Assembly: GCA_947460445.1 (NCBI GenBank)
Contig: CANHHS010000012.1
Coordinates: 1 to 20,298 of the forward strand
From: Opitutia bacterium
GTDB lineage: Bacteria > Verrucomicrobiota > Verrucomicrobiia > Opitutales > UBA953
DNA: 20,298 nucleotides
Direction: 5' to 3'
The notes beneath the pieces were generated by a model. The model saw only the letters and a list, made by a program, of their open reading frames with translations. It was not told where the DNA came from and did no database searches. Each line of letters starts with the position of its first letter. The first letter of the stretch is position 1. A program made the translations under genes and the position numbers. Below are positions 1-7,755 of the stretch, piece by piece.

Positions 1-3000
1 CGGCAGTCCGAGTGGTGAAGTCCGATGGTTGGTTCTTCGAGCAAGTAAAGGCTGGGGCGAATTTTTCCGCGCGCACGGTCCATGAACGTTGGCAAACCGC
101 GAGCGAGTTCGCTCACAAGTTTAAGCCGTTGGGCTTCGCCACCAGAAAGGGTCGGACTGCTTTGTCCGAGAGTTAGATAGCCCAGCCCTGTCTTTGCCAT
201 TAACTCACAAAGGTCACGCAGTCTTGCATCAAACGAAAGAAAAGCGGCGGCTTCTTCAAAGGTCATCGCCAGCAGTTCGGGTGCCGATTTTCCGTTCCAG
301 CGAATTTCACGGGCCATCGGGCCGAAGCGACTGCCGCCGCAGTCTTCGCACGGCACGTACGTTTCTGCGAGGAAGCTCATCTCGAGTTTGATACGACCGG
401 CCCCTGAACACGTCTCACACCGTCCGCCTTTGGTGTTAAAGGAGAAGAAGCTAGCAGTATACCCACGAATCGCAGATTCAGGAAGTTGTGCGAGTCGCTC
501 GCGAATGAGATCCCATGCGCCAATGTAGGTAGCGGGAGTTGACCGCGGCGTTTTTCCAATAGGGTCTTGATCGACAACCACGAGCTGACGAAGTCCTTTT
601 AGCCCCGTCAGCGTTTTGAAGACAGGCTTCGGGCCGCCGAGAATGGTCAGTCCTTCTTTCCCGGTAACCTTATCTTTTTCTTTCTGTATACCAAATTGCG
701 CAATAGGTGCGAGGAGGTCAGAAATGAGAGTCGATTTGCCTGCACCCGAGACGCCGGAGACAACGGTGAGTCTGCCCCTGGGAATGCGTAAATCGAAGCC
801 GCGCAATGTGCGAAGCGCTGCACCTTCTAATTCAACCCAACTTTCAGGACAGCCTTCTCCGCGATCTGAAACCGAGCGACGTTTTCCGCGCATCGGGTGT
901 TTCATGGGCTCGCGCAAACTTGAGCCCGTTAAGGAATTTTCGGCACGCATCACCGCTGCCGCATTTCCTTGCGCGATAATGTTTCCGCCATGTCGACCCG
1001 CCCCAGGCCCTAGGTCGACAACTAAATCTGCAGCACGCATGGTGTCCTCGTCGTGTTCGACGACGAGCACGGTGTTACCTCGATCGCGGAGTGCGCGTAG
1101 CGAGGCAATGAGGTGATCGTTGTCGCGCGGGTGCAGGCCAATGCTTGGTTCGTCGAGCACGTAGAGTGCTCCCGAAAGCGTTGAGCCAAGTTGTGAAGCG
1201 AGTCGGATGCGTTGGGCCTCGCCCCCTGAGAGCGTGTCCGCTGCACGATCCAGCGAGAGATAGCCAAGCCCGACGCTGCCTAAGAAGCTGAGACGAGCGG
1301 CAATTTCAGGAATGAGTGCGTCGGCTACGGCGCGTTCGCGTGGGCCTAGCTTAAGGCTATGCAAGAAAGCTAAGCTCTCGGCGGGTTGTAAAAATAAGAG
1401 TTCAGGGAAAGACTTGGTCGACCCTTTGCCTTCGAGCCGAATGTTTCGTCCAATAGGTCCCAGGCGTTGCCCTTGGCAAGTTTCACAGACGGCTTCGCCC
1501 ACGCGGTCAGCAATCGCGTCTTCATGAAGCTTTTCTTCTTCATCCGCAGAGAATTTTTCGACTATGCGTCCATGTCCGCGACATTCAGGACACCAGCCGC
1601 GTGGCGAATTCCATGAAAGGTGTTTAGGGTCTATTTCAGGGTAAGCCTCGCCGGTGGCAGCATCAACCCGGGACGTTGATAAGAAGGCAATTTCGTCACC
1701 GGCCGTATCAAGTAAGACCAAGGAGTTATTTCCAAGCGCCAGAGCTTCACGCACAACAGTGCGTAGACCGCGTTCACCTTCAACAGGATCTTCGCCGGGC
1801 TTTTCGGTTAAGCCACCGGGTAATAAATCAGCAATGACAACGTCGATGTCGTGCTCGCTATAGCGATCAAGTCGTTTGAAGGCGGTGGTCTCGACCATTG
1901 CGCCATCGCAACGCATCCAGCGTGAGCCACGCTGTACGGCCCAGTCGGCCAATGGTTGATGGTGTCCTTTGCGAGCTCTCACCAGTGGTACGGCCAAGTG
2001 CATGCGGCCCTTTTTCAAAACCTTGGTACGTTCCAGTACGCGACGCACGACGGCATCTTCAGTTAGGCTAACAAGTGGCTTGCCGGTGACGGGACTGTGC
2101 GGTGTGCCCGCCCGTGCGAAAAGCACGCGGAGGTATTGTGCGACCTCAGTCACAGTCGCCACGGTTGATTTAGAGGATCCTCGCGTGATGCGCTGCTCAA
2201 TCGCTACGGTTGGCGGCAACCCGGTGAGTGAGTCGAGGTCAGGTTTTGGAAGTTGTTCAACAAATTGCCGTGCATAAGCAGAAACGCATTCAAGGAATCG
2301 GCGCTGTCCTTCGGCAAAGAGAATATCAAAGGCGAGCGACGACTTTCCGGAGCCAGAAACACCCGTGAGGACAGTGAGTTGTCCGTGGGGAATATCGAGG
2401 GAGATGTTTCTTAAGTTATGCTCACGGGCTCCGCGCACTTGAATAGATGTTGGCCGAATACGTGTTGGCCGATTTTCGCTCACCACAAACGCATCATCAC
2501 CACCACGCAGTAACTTCCCAGTTGGCGTCTGTGCTTTGCTGACAGCGTCCGGCGTTCCCTCGGCAACGCGTTGTCCGCCCGCAGGGCCTGCCTCGGGTCC
2601 AAGTTCAAGTAGCCAGTCGCAGGCTGCCAGAACGTCACGGTGGTGTTCGACGACGACGACTGAGTGTCCTGCGTCGACCAGCCTGTGGAGGAGAGCGATG
2701 AGTCGAGATACGTCATCCCGATGCAAACCCGTTGTCGGCTCATCTAGCAATAGCAGTGCCTGCTGGGTTTCTTTACCAAGCGTGCCTAAGAATCGCACGA
2801 GTTTGAGTCGCTGGGCTTCACCGCCCGAGAGGGTCGTGAGCGGTTGGCCCATTCGAAGGTAACCGAGACCGACTTCTTCGAGTACACCGAGCTGTCCCGT
2901 TGCGGGTGTCCGCGGCCCTAAAAATTCGCGAGCCTCTGTGACGGTCATGTCGAGAATGTCGGCCACGGATTTTCCGCCGAGCTGGAAGGCAAGAATTTCG

Positions 3001-5276
3001 TCACGGAAACGACGGCCTTCGCATGATGGACATGGAACAGATACGTCTGACAAAAATTGCATCTCTACCGTTTCCCAGCCCGCACCCCTGCAGCGTTCAC
3101 AGCGACCTTCACCTGCGTTAAAAGAGAAGTGAGAAGGCGTAAATCCTGCTGCCTTGGCTTCGTCGGAATTTCCAAGCCACGTACGAATCGCATCCCAGGC
3201 CCCTGCGTAGAGTGCTGTGTTGGAGCGCGGCGTCCGTGCGGCAGGCGATTGATCAACAAGGGCAATTTCTCCAGGTTGTTCATCAAAGCGAACCCAGTGC
3301 GTGGATGTTTTCGCTATATCACCCGTCTCCGGGTCGCGCTCGGCGAGCACTTGATGGAGTAGGGTGGATTTTCCCGAGCCTGAGACGCCACATAAGCCTA
3401 CCAATTTCCCAAGGGGAATTTTCGCGGTAAAACTTTTAAGGTTATTGGCGGTAGCGTTTTCTACATGCAGCCAAGGAGCCTTTGGTTTAATTGTGCGCGG
3501 AGTGTGGACTAGAGGCTTCAAGCGTCCAGCGAGCCAATCTCCTGTCACAGAATTTTTAGCCTTCAAGACACCTGCTGCGGGACCTTCGTAAATAAGATGC
3601 CCGCCTGCGGCGCCAGGTTTCGGGCCAATTTCAATTAGCCAATCAGCTGCTCGCATCACCGATTCGTCGTGCTCGACCACGACCACCGTGTTTCCTTGGT
3701 CAACAAGTCCGCGTAGAATTTCCGTCATCTGCCCAAGGTCGCGTGCGTGCATGCCAACGCTTGGCTCATCTAAGACAAAGACAGTGTCTGCGAGTGTTGC
3801 CCCGAGGCACGATGTCAGGTTAACGCGTTGAACTTCTCCGCCTGACAGCGTGCGTGAAAGCCGATCGAGTGTTAGGTATCCTAAGCCAACTGCTTTCAGG
3901 TAGCCTAAGCGCGTCAGGATTGATTCGAGTGCGTGCTCGTCTGGGGTGCGGGCGGCTTTCGGACGAAGAGCGATCAGACGATTGTGCAGCTCGCTCACGG
4001 GTAGTGCGTAGAGCTGCGGAAGTGTTAGCCCCTCCCATTGCCACAAAAGTGACTCGGGTTGGAAGCGTGCGCCATTGCAAGCCGGACAAAGTTCGTAAGC
4101 ACGGTAACGCGAAAGAAAAACGCGCACGTGCATTTTATAGGTCGTCGATTCTAGCCAACGGAAGAAGCCTCGGATGCCGTACCACTTTGAACCCCATTCG
4201 CCGGCTTGGTAAGTCGGGTCGCCGTCCTCGATGTACTTACGATGTGCCTTCGAAAGAGATTTCCATGGTCGGTCCATGGGAATGCCTTGAGCGCGACAGG
4301 CGCGTGCTAAGTCGCGTTGGCTTTCGCCGTACACATTACCCTGAAACGGAGCGACCGCGCCTTCCGCTAAAGTCAGCGAGTGGTCTGGCAAAATTTTTGC
4401 CCAGTCTAAACCAATAATACGACCGAACCCTTTACAGCTTGGGCATGCGCCAATCGGTGAGTTGAAGGAGAAGAGGCCAGGGGATGCGGCGCGGAATTTC
4501 CGATGATCGACAGGCGACTCTAGCGTGTCGGAGTAGCGCGAAAGTTCTTTGCCTTCTTCATTAAGTATGCGGAGTCGGCCGCCGCCCAGTCGGAATGCCG
4601 AGCGTGCGGCTTCTTCAAACCGTGCCCGCTCGCTTGGGTTGATGCGTACGCGGTCTTGAACGACAACAAGTTCGCTCAGTGATTTAGCGACAGGGTCTTC
4701 ACCAAGTTTAATCCAGCCTTTAGGCGTCCAGGCTCGCGTGAAGCCAGCCCGCATAAATTCCGTGATCAGAACAGTCCACTCGAGCTCCTTGGGTTTAATG
4801 AGCGCGAAGGCTAGGCAAACAGAGGCTCCTTGATGCGACGCGAGGCATGATTCCCATGCAGCTGACGGCCCTGCCGGGCGAATCGGTTTTCCGGAAGCCG
4901 GATCAATCAGTTGGGCTTGGTGTGCGAACCAAACCTTAAACCAATCACAGAGCTCGGTCATTGTGCCTACGGTCGATCGCGATGTACGTACGGCATTGCC
5001 TTGTCGAATGGCGACCGATGGCCGAATGTTTTCTGCGCGATCGAGTGCAGGCGCTGGGAGTAGTTCTAGAAACTGACGTACATAGGGGGAAAACGTTTCC
5101 ACGTAACGGCGCTGTCCTTCCGCATGGAGTGTTTCAAATACCAATGAGGATTTCCCGGCGCCGCTCAATCCGGTGACGACGACTAATTTACCTACAGGGA
5201 TATCTAGGTTAAATCCTTTGAGGTTGTTCTGCCGAACGCCGTGAAGGCGAATAGAGTCGGGACGTTGCACGGACAT
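1..5276 (-). CDS. uvrA: Double-length excinuclease ABC subunit A (tandem UvrA fusion), C-terminus cut by window edge
   Basis: This is the DNA-damage recognition ATPase of nucleotide excision repair, acting in the cytoplasm with UvrB. One frame stays open from ATG at 5276 to the left edge (1,758 codons), against about 940 residues for ordinary UvrA. It holds two whole UvrA copies, so four ABC modules. Walker A motifs lie near residues 36-43 (GLSGAGKS), 632, 972 and 1509. LSGGE signatures lie near 479, 819, 1352 and 1714. Walker B motifs lie near 501, 844, 1373 and 1747. CxxC zinc-module pairs lie near 277/398, 725/751, 1229/1265 and 1620/1643. The HCPxCGKPI-type cysteines of many UvrAs are absent in both copies (DPASGKPI, SPVTGKPL). 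The first signature reads LSGGEVQRV, and the last Walker B reads LLEEP instead of LLDEP. Chlamydial UvrA is also a tandem fusion of about 1,800 residues, so about 90 residues are probably missing here. It is the last visible gene of the minus-strand operon, 46 nt after the cyclo-ligase gene, with no Shine-Dalgarno motif. Confidence 0.95.
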   Translation of the reverse strand, partial: MSVQRPDSIRLHGVRQNNLKGFNLDIPVGKLVVVTGLSGAGKSSLVFETLHAEGQRRYVETFSPYVRQFLELLPAPALDRAENIRPSVAIRQGNAVRTSRSTVGTMTELCDWFKVWFAHQAQLIDPASGKPIRPAGPSAAWESCLASHQGASVCLAFALIKPKELEWTVLITEFMRAGFTRAWTPKGWIKLGEDPVAKSLSELVVVQDRVRINPSERARFEEAARSAFRLGGGRLRILNEEGKELSRYSDTLESPVDHRKFRAASPGLFSFNSPIGACPSCKGFGRIIGLDWAKILPDHSLTLAEGAVAPFQGNVYGESQRDLARACRAQGIPMDRPWKSLSKAHRKYIEDGDPTYQAGEWGSKWYGIRGFFRWLESTTYKMHVRVFLSRYRAYELCPACNGARFQPESLLWQWEGLTLPQLYALPVSELHNRLIALRPKAARTPDEHALESILTRLGYLKAVGLGYLTLDRLSRTLSGGEVQRVNLTSCLGATLADTVFVLDEPSVGMHARDLGQMTEILRGLVDQGNTVVVVEHDESVMRAADWLIEIGPKPGAAGGHLIYEGPAAGVLKAKNSVTGDWLAGRLKPLVHTPRTIKPKAPWLHVENATANNLKSFTAKIPLGKLVGLCGVSGSGKSTLLHQVLAERDPETGDIAKTSTHWVRFDEQPGEIALVDQSPAARTPRSNTALYAGAWDAIRTWLGNSDEAKAAGFTPSHFSFNAGEGRCERCRGAGWETVEMQFLSDVSVPCPSCEGRRFRDEILAFQLGGKSVADILDMTVTEAREFLGPRTPATGQLGVLEEVGLGYLRMGQPLTTLSGGEAQRLKLVRFLGTLGKETQQALLLLDEPTTGLHRDDVSRLIALLHRLVDAGHSVVVVEHHRDVLAACDWLLELGPEAGPAGGQRVAEGTPDAVSKAQTPTGKLLRGGDDAFVVSENRPTRIRPTSIQVRGAREHNLRNISLDIPHGQLTVLTGVSGSGKSSLAFDILFAEGQRRFLECVSAYARQFVEQLPKPDLDSLTGLPPTVAIEQRITRGSSKSTVATVTEVAQYLRVLFARAGTPHSPVTGKPLVSLTEDAVVRRVLERTKVLKKGRMHLAVPLVRARKGHHQPLADWAVQRGSRWMRCDGAMVETTAFKRLDRYSEHDIDVVIADLLPGGLTEKPGEDPVEGERGLRTVVREALALGNNSLVLLDTAGDEIAFLSTSRVDAATGEAYPEIDPKHLSWNSPRGWCPECRGHGRIVEKFSADEEEKLHEDAIADRVGEAVCETCQGQRLGPIGRNIRLEGKGSTKSFPELLFLQPAESLAFLHSLKLGPRERAVADALIPEIAARLSFLGSVGLGYLSLDRAADTLSGGEAQRIRLASQLGSTLSGALYVLDEPSIGLHPRDNDHLIASLRALRDRGNTVLVVEHDEDTMRAADLVVDLGPGAGRHGGNIIAQGNAAAVMRAENSLTGSSLREPMKHPMRGKRRSVSDRGEGCPESWVELEGAALRTLRGFDLRIPRGRLTVVSGVSGAGKSTLISDLLAPIAQFGIQKEKDKVTGKEGLTILGGPKPVFKTLTGLKGLRQLVVVDQDPIGKTPRSTPATYIGAWDLIRERLAQLPESAIRGYTASFFSFNTKGGRCETCSGAGRIKLEMSFLAETYVPCEDCGGSRFGPMAREIRWNGKSAPELLAMTFEEAAAFLSFDARLRDLCELMAKTGLGYLTLGQSSPTLSGGEAQRLKLVSELARGLPTFMDRARGKIRPSLYLLEEPTIGLHHSDC

Positions 5277-5322
5277 CGCAGGTCTAACGGACGAGAGGGG
5301 GAGAAAATGGCAAGCAATTCGC

Positions 5323-5886
5323 TTAACGAATCACTGTGCGACAACCTTTAGGGGTGGCGATGAGGTCAACGCGCTGGTCGTGCGGCTCAACCGGAACACC
5401 TTCAATGATCTGGAAGTCATAGCACCAGCCGACTTTCGTGCATTTAGGTCCGACGGCAGCAAGCAACCGGTCGTAATCACCACCGCCTTGTCCGAGTCTG
5501 CCGCCTTTTAAGTCAAAAGCTAAGCCTGGCGTCAGGACTAGCTCGAGGTCACTCGGGTTAACCTCTGGTGCTGTAGCAGGCGGCTCTTGAATGCCAAAAG
5601 CTCCCGGTACGAGTGGCGTCGTTGAAGTAACGAGATGCATCTTCATCTGGCCATTTTCCATGCGAGGAAGCGCGACGCGTTTACCTGCACTCCAAGCGGC
5701 GGTGAGCAAAGTTTCAGTTGGCAGCTCGCCGCGTACGGCAAGGTGAAGGGCTACGGTTTGCGCAGAAACCCATGAAGGGTTTTTCAAAAAAAGTTCTGTG
5801 GCCGCAAGTGAAGCTTTGCTAATTTCGTCAGCCGACAATTTTTGCCGCGCGTCTCGATATTTCTGACGAAGATCTGCTTTTTGCAT
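5323..5886 (-). CDS. 5-formyltetrahydrofolate cyclo-ligase
   Basis: The enzyme converts 5-formyltetrahydrofolate to 5,10-methenyltetrahydrofolate using ATP, returning a folate storage form to one-carbon metabolism in the cytoplasm. The 187 residues match the family's usual length. The N-terminal helix (residues 1-20, rich in Lys and Arg) is followed by VRGELPTE (51-58), the usual substrate-side Glu region. The family hallmark runs from PGLAFD (120-125) through GGRLGQGGGDYDR (128-140), and a C-terminal E-x-HD-x-x-VD pattern (167-174) follows. The glycine loop reads GGGDYDR where most members have GGGYYDR, a mild variation. The gene begins 4 nt after ctaB ends and is followed by uvrA after 46 nt, so it is probably cotranscribed with both. 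The family name is clear. The symbol varies between species (fau, ygfA, yqgN), so none is given. Confidence 0.92.
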   Translation of the reverse strand: MQKADLRQKYRDARQKLSADEISKASLAATELFLKNPSWVSAQTVALHLAVRGELPTETLLTAAWSAGKRVALPRMENGQMKMHLVTSTTPLVPGAFGIQEPPATAPEVNPSDLELVLTPGLAFDLKGGRLGQGGGDYDRLLAAVGPKCTKVGWCYDFQIIEGVPVEPHDQRVDLIATPKGCRTVIR

Positions 5887-5890
5887 ATGC

Positions 5891-6763
5891 TCAGATGGTG
5901 CGATCGAGCACCAGTGCCAAAAGCAGGACGCTTAAGTAAAGAAGCGAAAAGAGAAAGAAGGGTCGCGCCACTTGCTCGCGGCGGGATTTGTCATGAAAAG
6001 CAATCCCGAGTCGCAGGTACCATGCCCCCAGTAGTGCTGCGATCACTCCGTAAGCCCTGAGTTCTCCAGGGGCTAGTATCACGGGCACGGCTGAGGCGAT
6101 AAGTAAGAGAATAAGGAAGAAGGTTGATTGTCGCGCAGCGGACTTACCTGAAGGGTCAACCACCGTCGCAATGCGAAAACCGCCACGGGCGTAATCGTCT
6201 TTCCAAAGCACGGCGAGTCCCATGAAGTGTGGCACTTGCCAGCAAAAGAGAATAGCGAAGAGTGCCCATCCCATCGGGTCGGGATTTCCATCAGTTGAGC
6301 GTGCTGCCGATCCAATGAGCACGGGAAGCGCGCCTGGCAATGAGCCGACGACGGTGCACCATTGGGTGCGTGTTTTCAGCGGCGTGTAGAGGAAAAGGTA
6401 AGAGAGAACTGTCGCAGCGGTGAGCGCGAGCGCGGTGAGGTTTGTCCACCGCGCAATCATCGCCATTCCGCCGACGAGCAGAGCGATGCCAAAGATAAGC
6501 GCGGCCCGCGGCGTCAGCTGTTTTTTGGGTAGAGGTCGTGACGCCGTTCGCTGCATCAACGCATCCGGCAGGTGCTCCATCCATTGATTGAGTGCACCGC
6601 AAGCACCCGCAGCGAGTCCTGTTCCGATCGACAGTGCCAACAATGACATGCCCGTCCATGGCTCACTTGGAAGTGCACAAAAGAATCCAGCCACAGCGGA
6701 GAGTGCCGCCAGCATCGAAAGACGCGGCTTTGTTAACTCACGGTAGGCGCGCTGTGTGCTCAT
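5891..6763 (-). CDS. ctaB: Protoheme IX farnesyltransferase (heme O synthase)
   Basis: This UbiA-family membrane prenyltransferase joins farnesyl diphosphate to heme b to make heme O, the precursor of heme A for aa3-type cytochrome oxidases. The 290 residues are typical and contain about eight or nine hydrophobic helices. The first Asp-rich motif is seen as NQWMEHLPDALMQRT (59-73) followed by RPLP, the CtaB form of the UbiA N-x-x-x-D motif. YTPLK (126-130) and the GSLPGALP loop (140-147) are characteristic. WQVPHFMGL (175-183) precedes the second acidic site WKDDYARGG (187-195). The start codon lies in a 4-nt ATGA overlap with the ctaA stop, so translation is probably coupled. Pairing with ctaA supports heme A biosynthesis, although no oxidase subunit gene is visible here. 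Confidence 0.95.
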   Translation of the reverse strand: MSTQRAYRELTKPRLSMLAALSAVAGFFCALPSEPWTGMSLLALSIGTGLAAGACGALNQWMEHLPDALMQRTASRPLPKKQLTPRAALIFGIALLVGGMAMIARWTNLTALALTAATVLSYLFLYTPLKTRTQWCTVVGSLPGALPVLIGSAARSTDGNPDPMGWALFAILFCWQVPHFMGLAVLWKDDYARGGFRIATVVDPSGKSAARQSTFFLILLLIASAVPVILAPGELRAYGVIAALLGAWYLRLGIAFHDKSRREQVARPFFLFSLLYLSVLLLALVLDRTI

Positions 6764-7746
6764 GGGTTATTTTTGGCACCTCGTAGACAGAGCACGGTCG
6801 CACCTGTAGTAGCGGCGAGTAAGGCTGCAGCTACCATGAGATGGATCGTGCGCGGGTGAGGGTTGGCGGGTCGATCGATTGCCAGTACGCCTAATAAAAT
6901 TTGGAGTGACAGTATGATTGCTAGAATAATCGAAACTCGCGCTGCCCATTGCGGGCGAGGCAGTCGTCGCCAGCTGTGCAGCTGCAAGCCGTTCATCGAG
7001 TTTACAAAGAGGGTGATAGAGATTGCGGCTAGCAGTGCGCCGCCGCGATGCAGTAAGTTAACTGTCCACATCCAGCCGTCACCCACTGCGGGTATAAAAT
7101 ATCCCCACAGGGTTGTCATTTCACCCGTTGTCCAAAGCGTGGCACGGTTTTGTCGCATCACCGCAGCGGCCAGCATGACTAAAAAAAGCAACGCAAGGGT
7201 GATAACTCCCAGCGAGCGTGATTGTGGGGGTGCAGGATTTTCGGCTGCACGTTGCCAAAGTCGTGTGTGTGTAAGGGTGATGCAGGCGAGGAGGGTGACG
7301 GTGAGTTGAGCGTTGATTGCGTGCGCAATCGCGAAAGAGACCGCCTTGATATTACTTTCGCCGCCGACGTTGAGTTGGTCGAGGAGTACGCGCAGGCCGC
7401 CGAGACCACCTTGGGCAACGACGAGTCCAAGTGCGCCGTATGCAGCTAACCGGACACCCCGACGTGGTTCGCGGAGGCGGTGGGCAAGCGCGATTAGTAT
7501 CGTTAGAATGCCTAGGCCTGTTGCGGCTAAGCGGTGTGAGTGTTCCGCAAATTTATCTAACTCGGTAAGCCAGCCTGGAGGATTTACCGATCCGTTTGAC
7601 AGTGGCCAGTCGAGGAAGGCCATCCCTGCGTTGATGGACGTTGTAAATCCGCCTGCTTGGAGGACGCCAAAGCTCCACAGCAACGCACAGAGACTTAAAC
7701 CAAAAAGAATTCGGTCGCCTGCTTTAGAATGGTGGATCGACGTCAT
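6760..7746 (-). CDS. ctaA: Heme A synthase (COX15/CtaA family)
   Basis: This integral membrane enzyme oxidises the methyl group on heme O to the formyl group of heme A. The 328 residues form about eight hydrophobic helices in two four-helix halves, as in the family. The expected heme ligands are visible: the E-H-S-H-R motif (68-72, with His69 and His71), His142 (AHAINAQ), His233 (NLLHRGG) and His302 (TIHLMVA). The segment TTSINAGMAFLDWP (35-48) is strongly typical of bacterial CtaA with this N-terminal layout. It overlaps ctaB by 4 nt and starts 9 nt after the upstream secreted protein gene, so it sits in the middle of a tight operon. No Shine-Dalgarno motif precedes the ATG. The chosen start gives a normal cytoplasmic N-terminus before helix 1. 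Confidence 0.94.
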   Translation of the reverse strand: MTSIHHSKAGDRILFGLSLCALLWSFGVLQAGGFTTSINAGMAFLDWPLSNGSVNPPGWLTELDKFAEHSHRLAATGLGILTILIALAHRLREPRRGVRLAAYGALGLVVAQGGLGGLRVLLDQLNVGGESNIKAVSFAIAHAINAQLTVTLLACITLTHTRLWQRAAENPAPPQSRSLGVITLALLFLVMLAAAVMRQNRATLWTTGEMTTLWGYFIPAVGDGWMWTVNLLHRGGALLAAISITLFVNSMNGLQLHSWRRLPRPQWAARVSIILAIILSLQILLGVLAIDRPANPHPRTIHLMVAAALLAATTGATVLCLRGAKNNP

Positions 7747-7755
7747 CTCGAAGTC

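Noticed and set aside
616..1116. 166-codon plus-strand open frame over uvrA
   Set aside because: It is antisense to UvrA module 4 and is Ser/Pro/Arg-rich with no recognisable motif.
3854..4417. 187-codon open frame on the plus strand across uvrA
   Set aside because: It lies antisense to the continuous UvrA frame with intact ABC motifs, has Arg/Ser-rich composition without domain pattern, and is explained by codon bias of the opposite strand.
5277..5322. Promoter for uvrA or a LexA box in the 46-nt gap
   Set aside because: No -35/-10 pair and no palindromic SOS-type operator could be seen in this short stretch.
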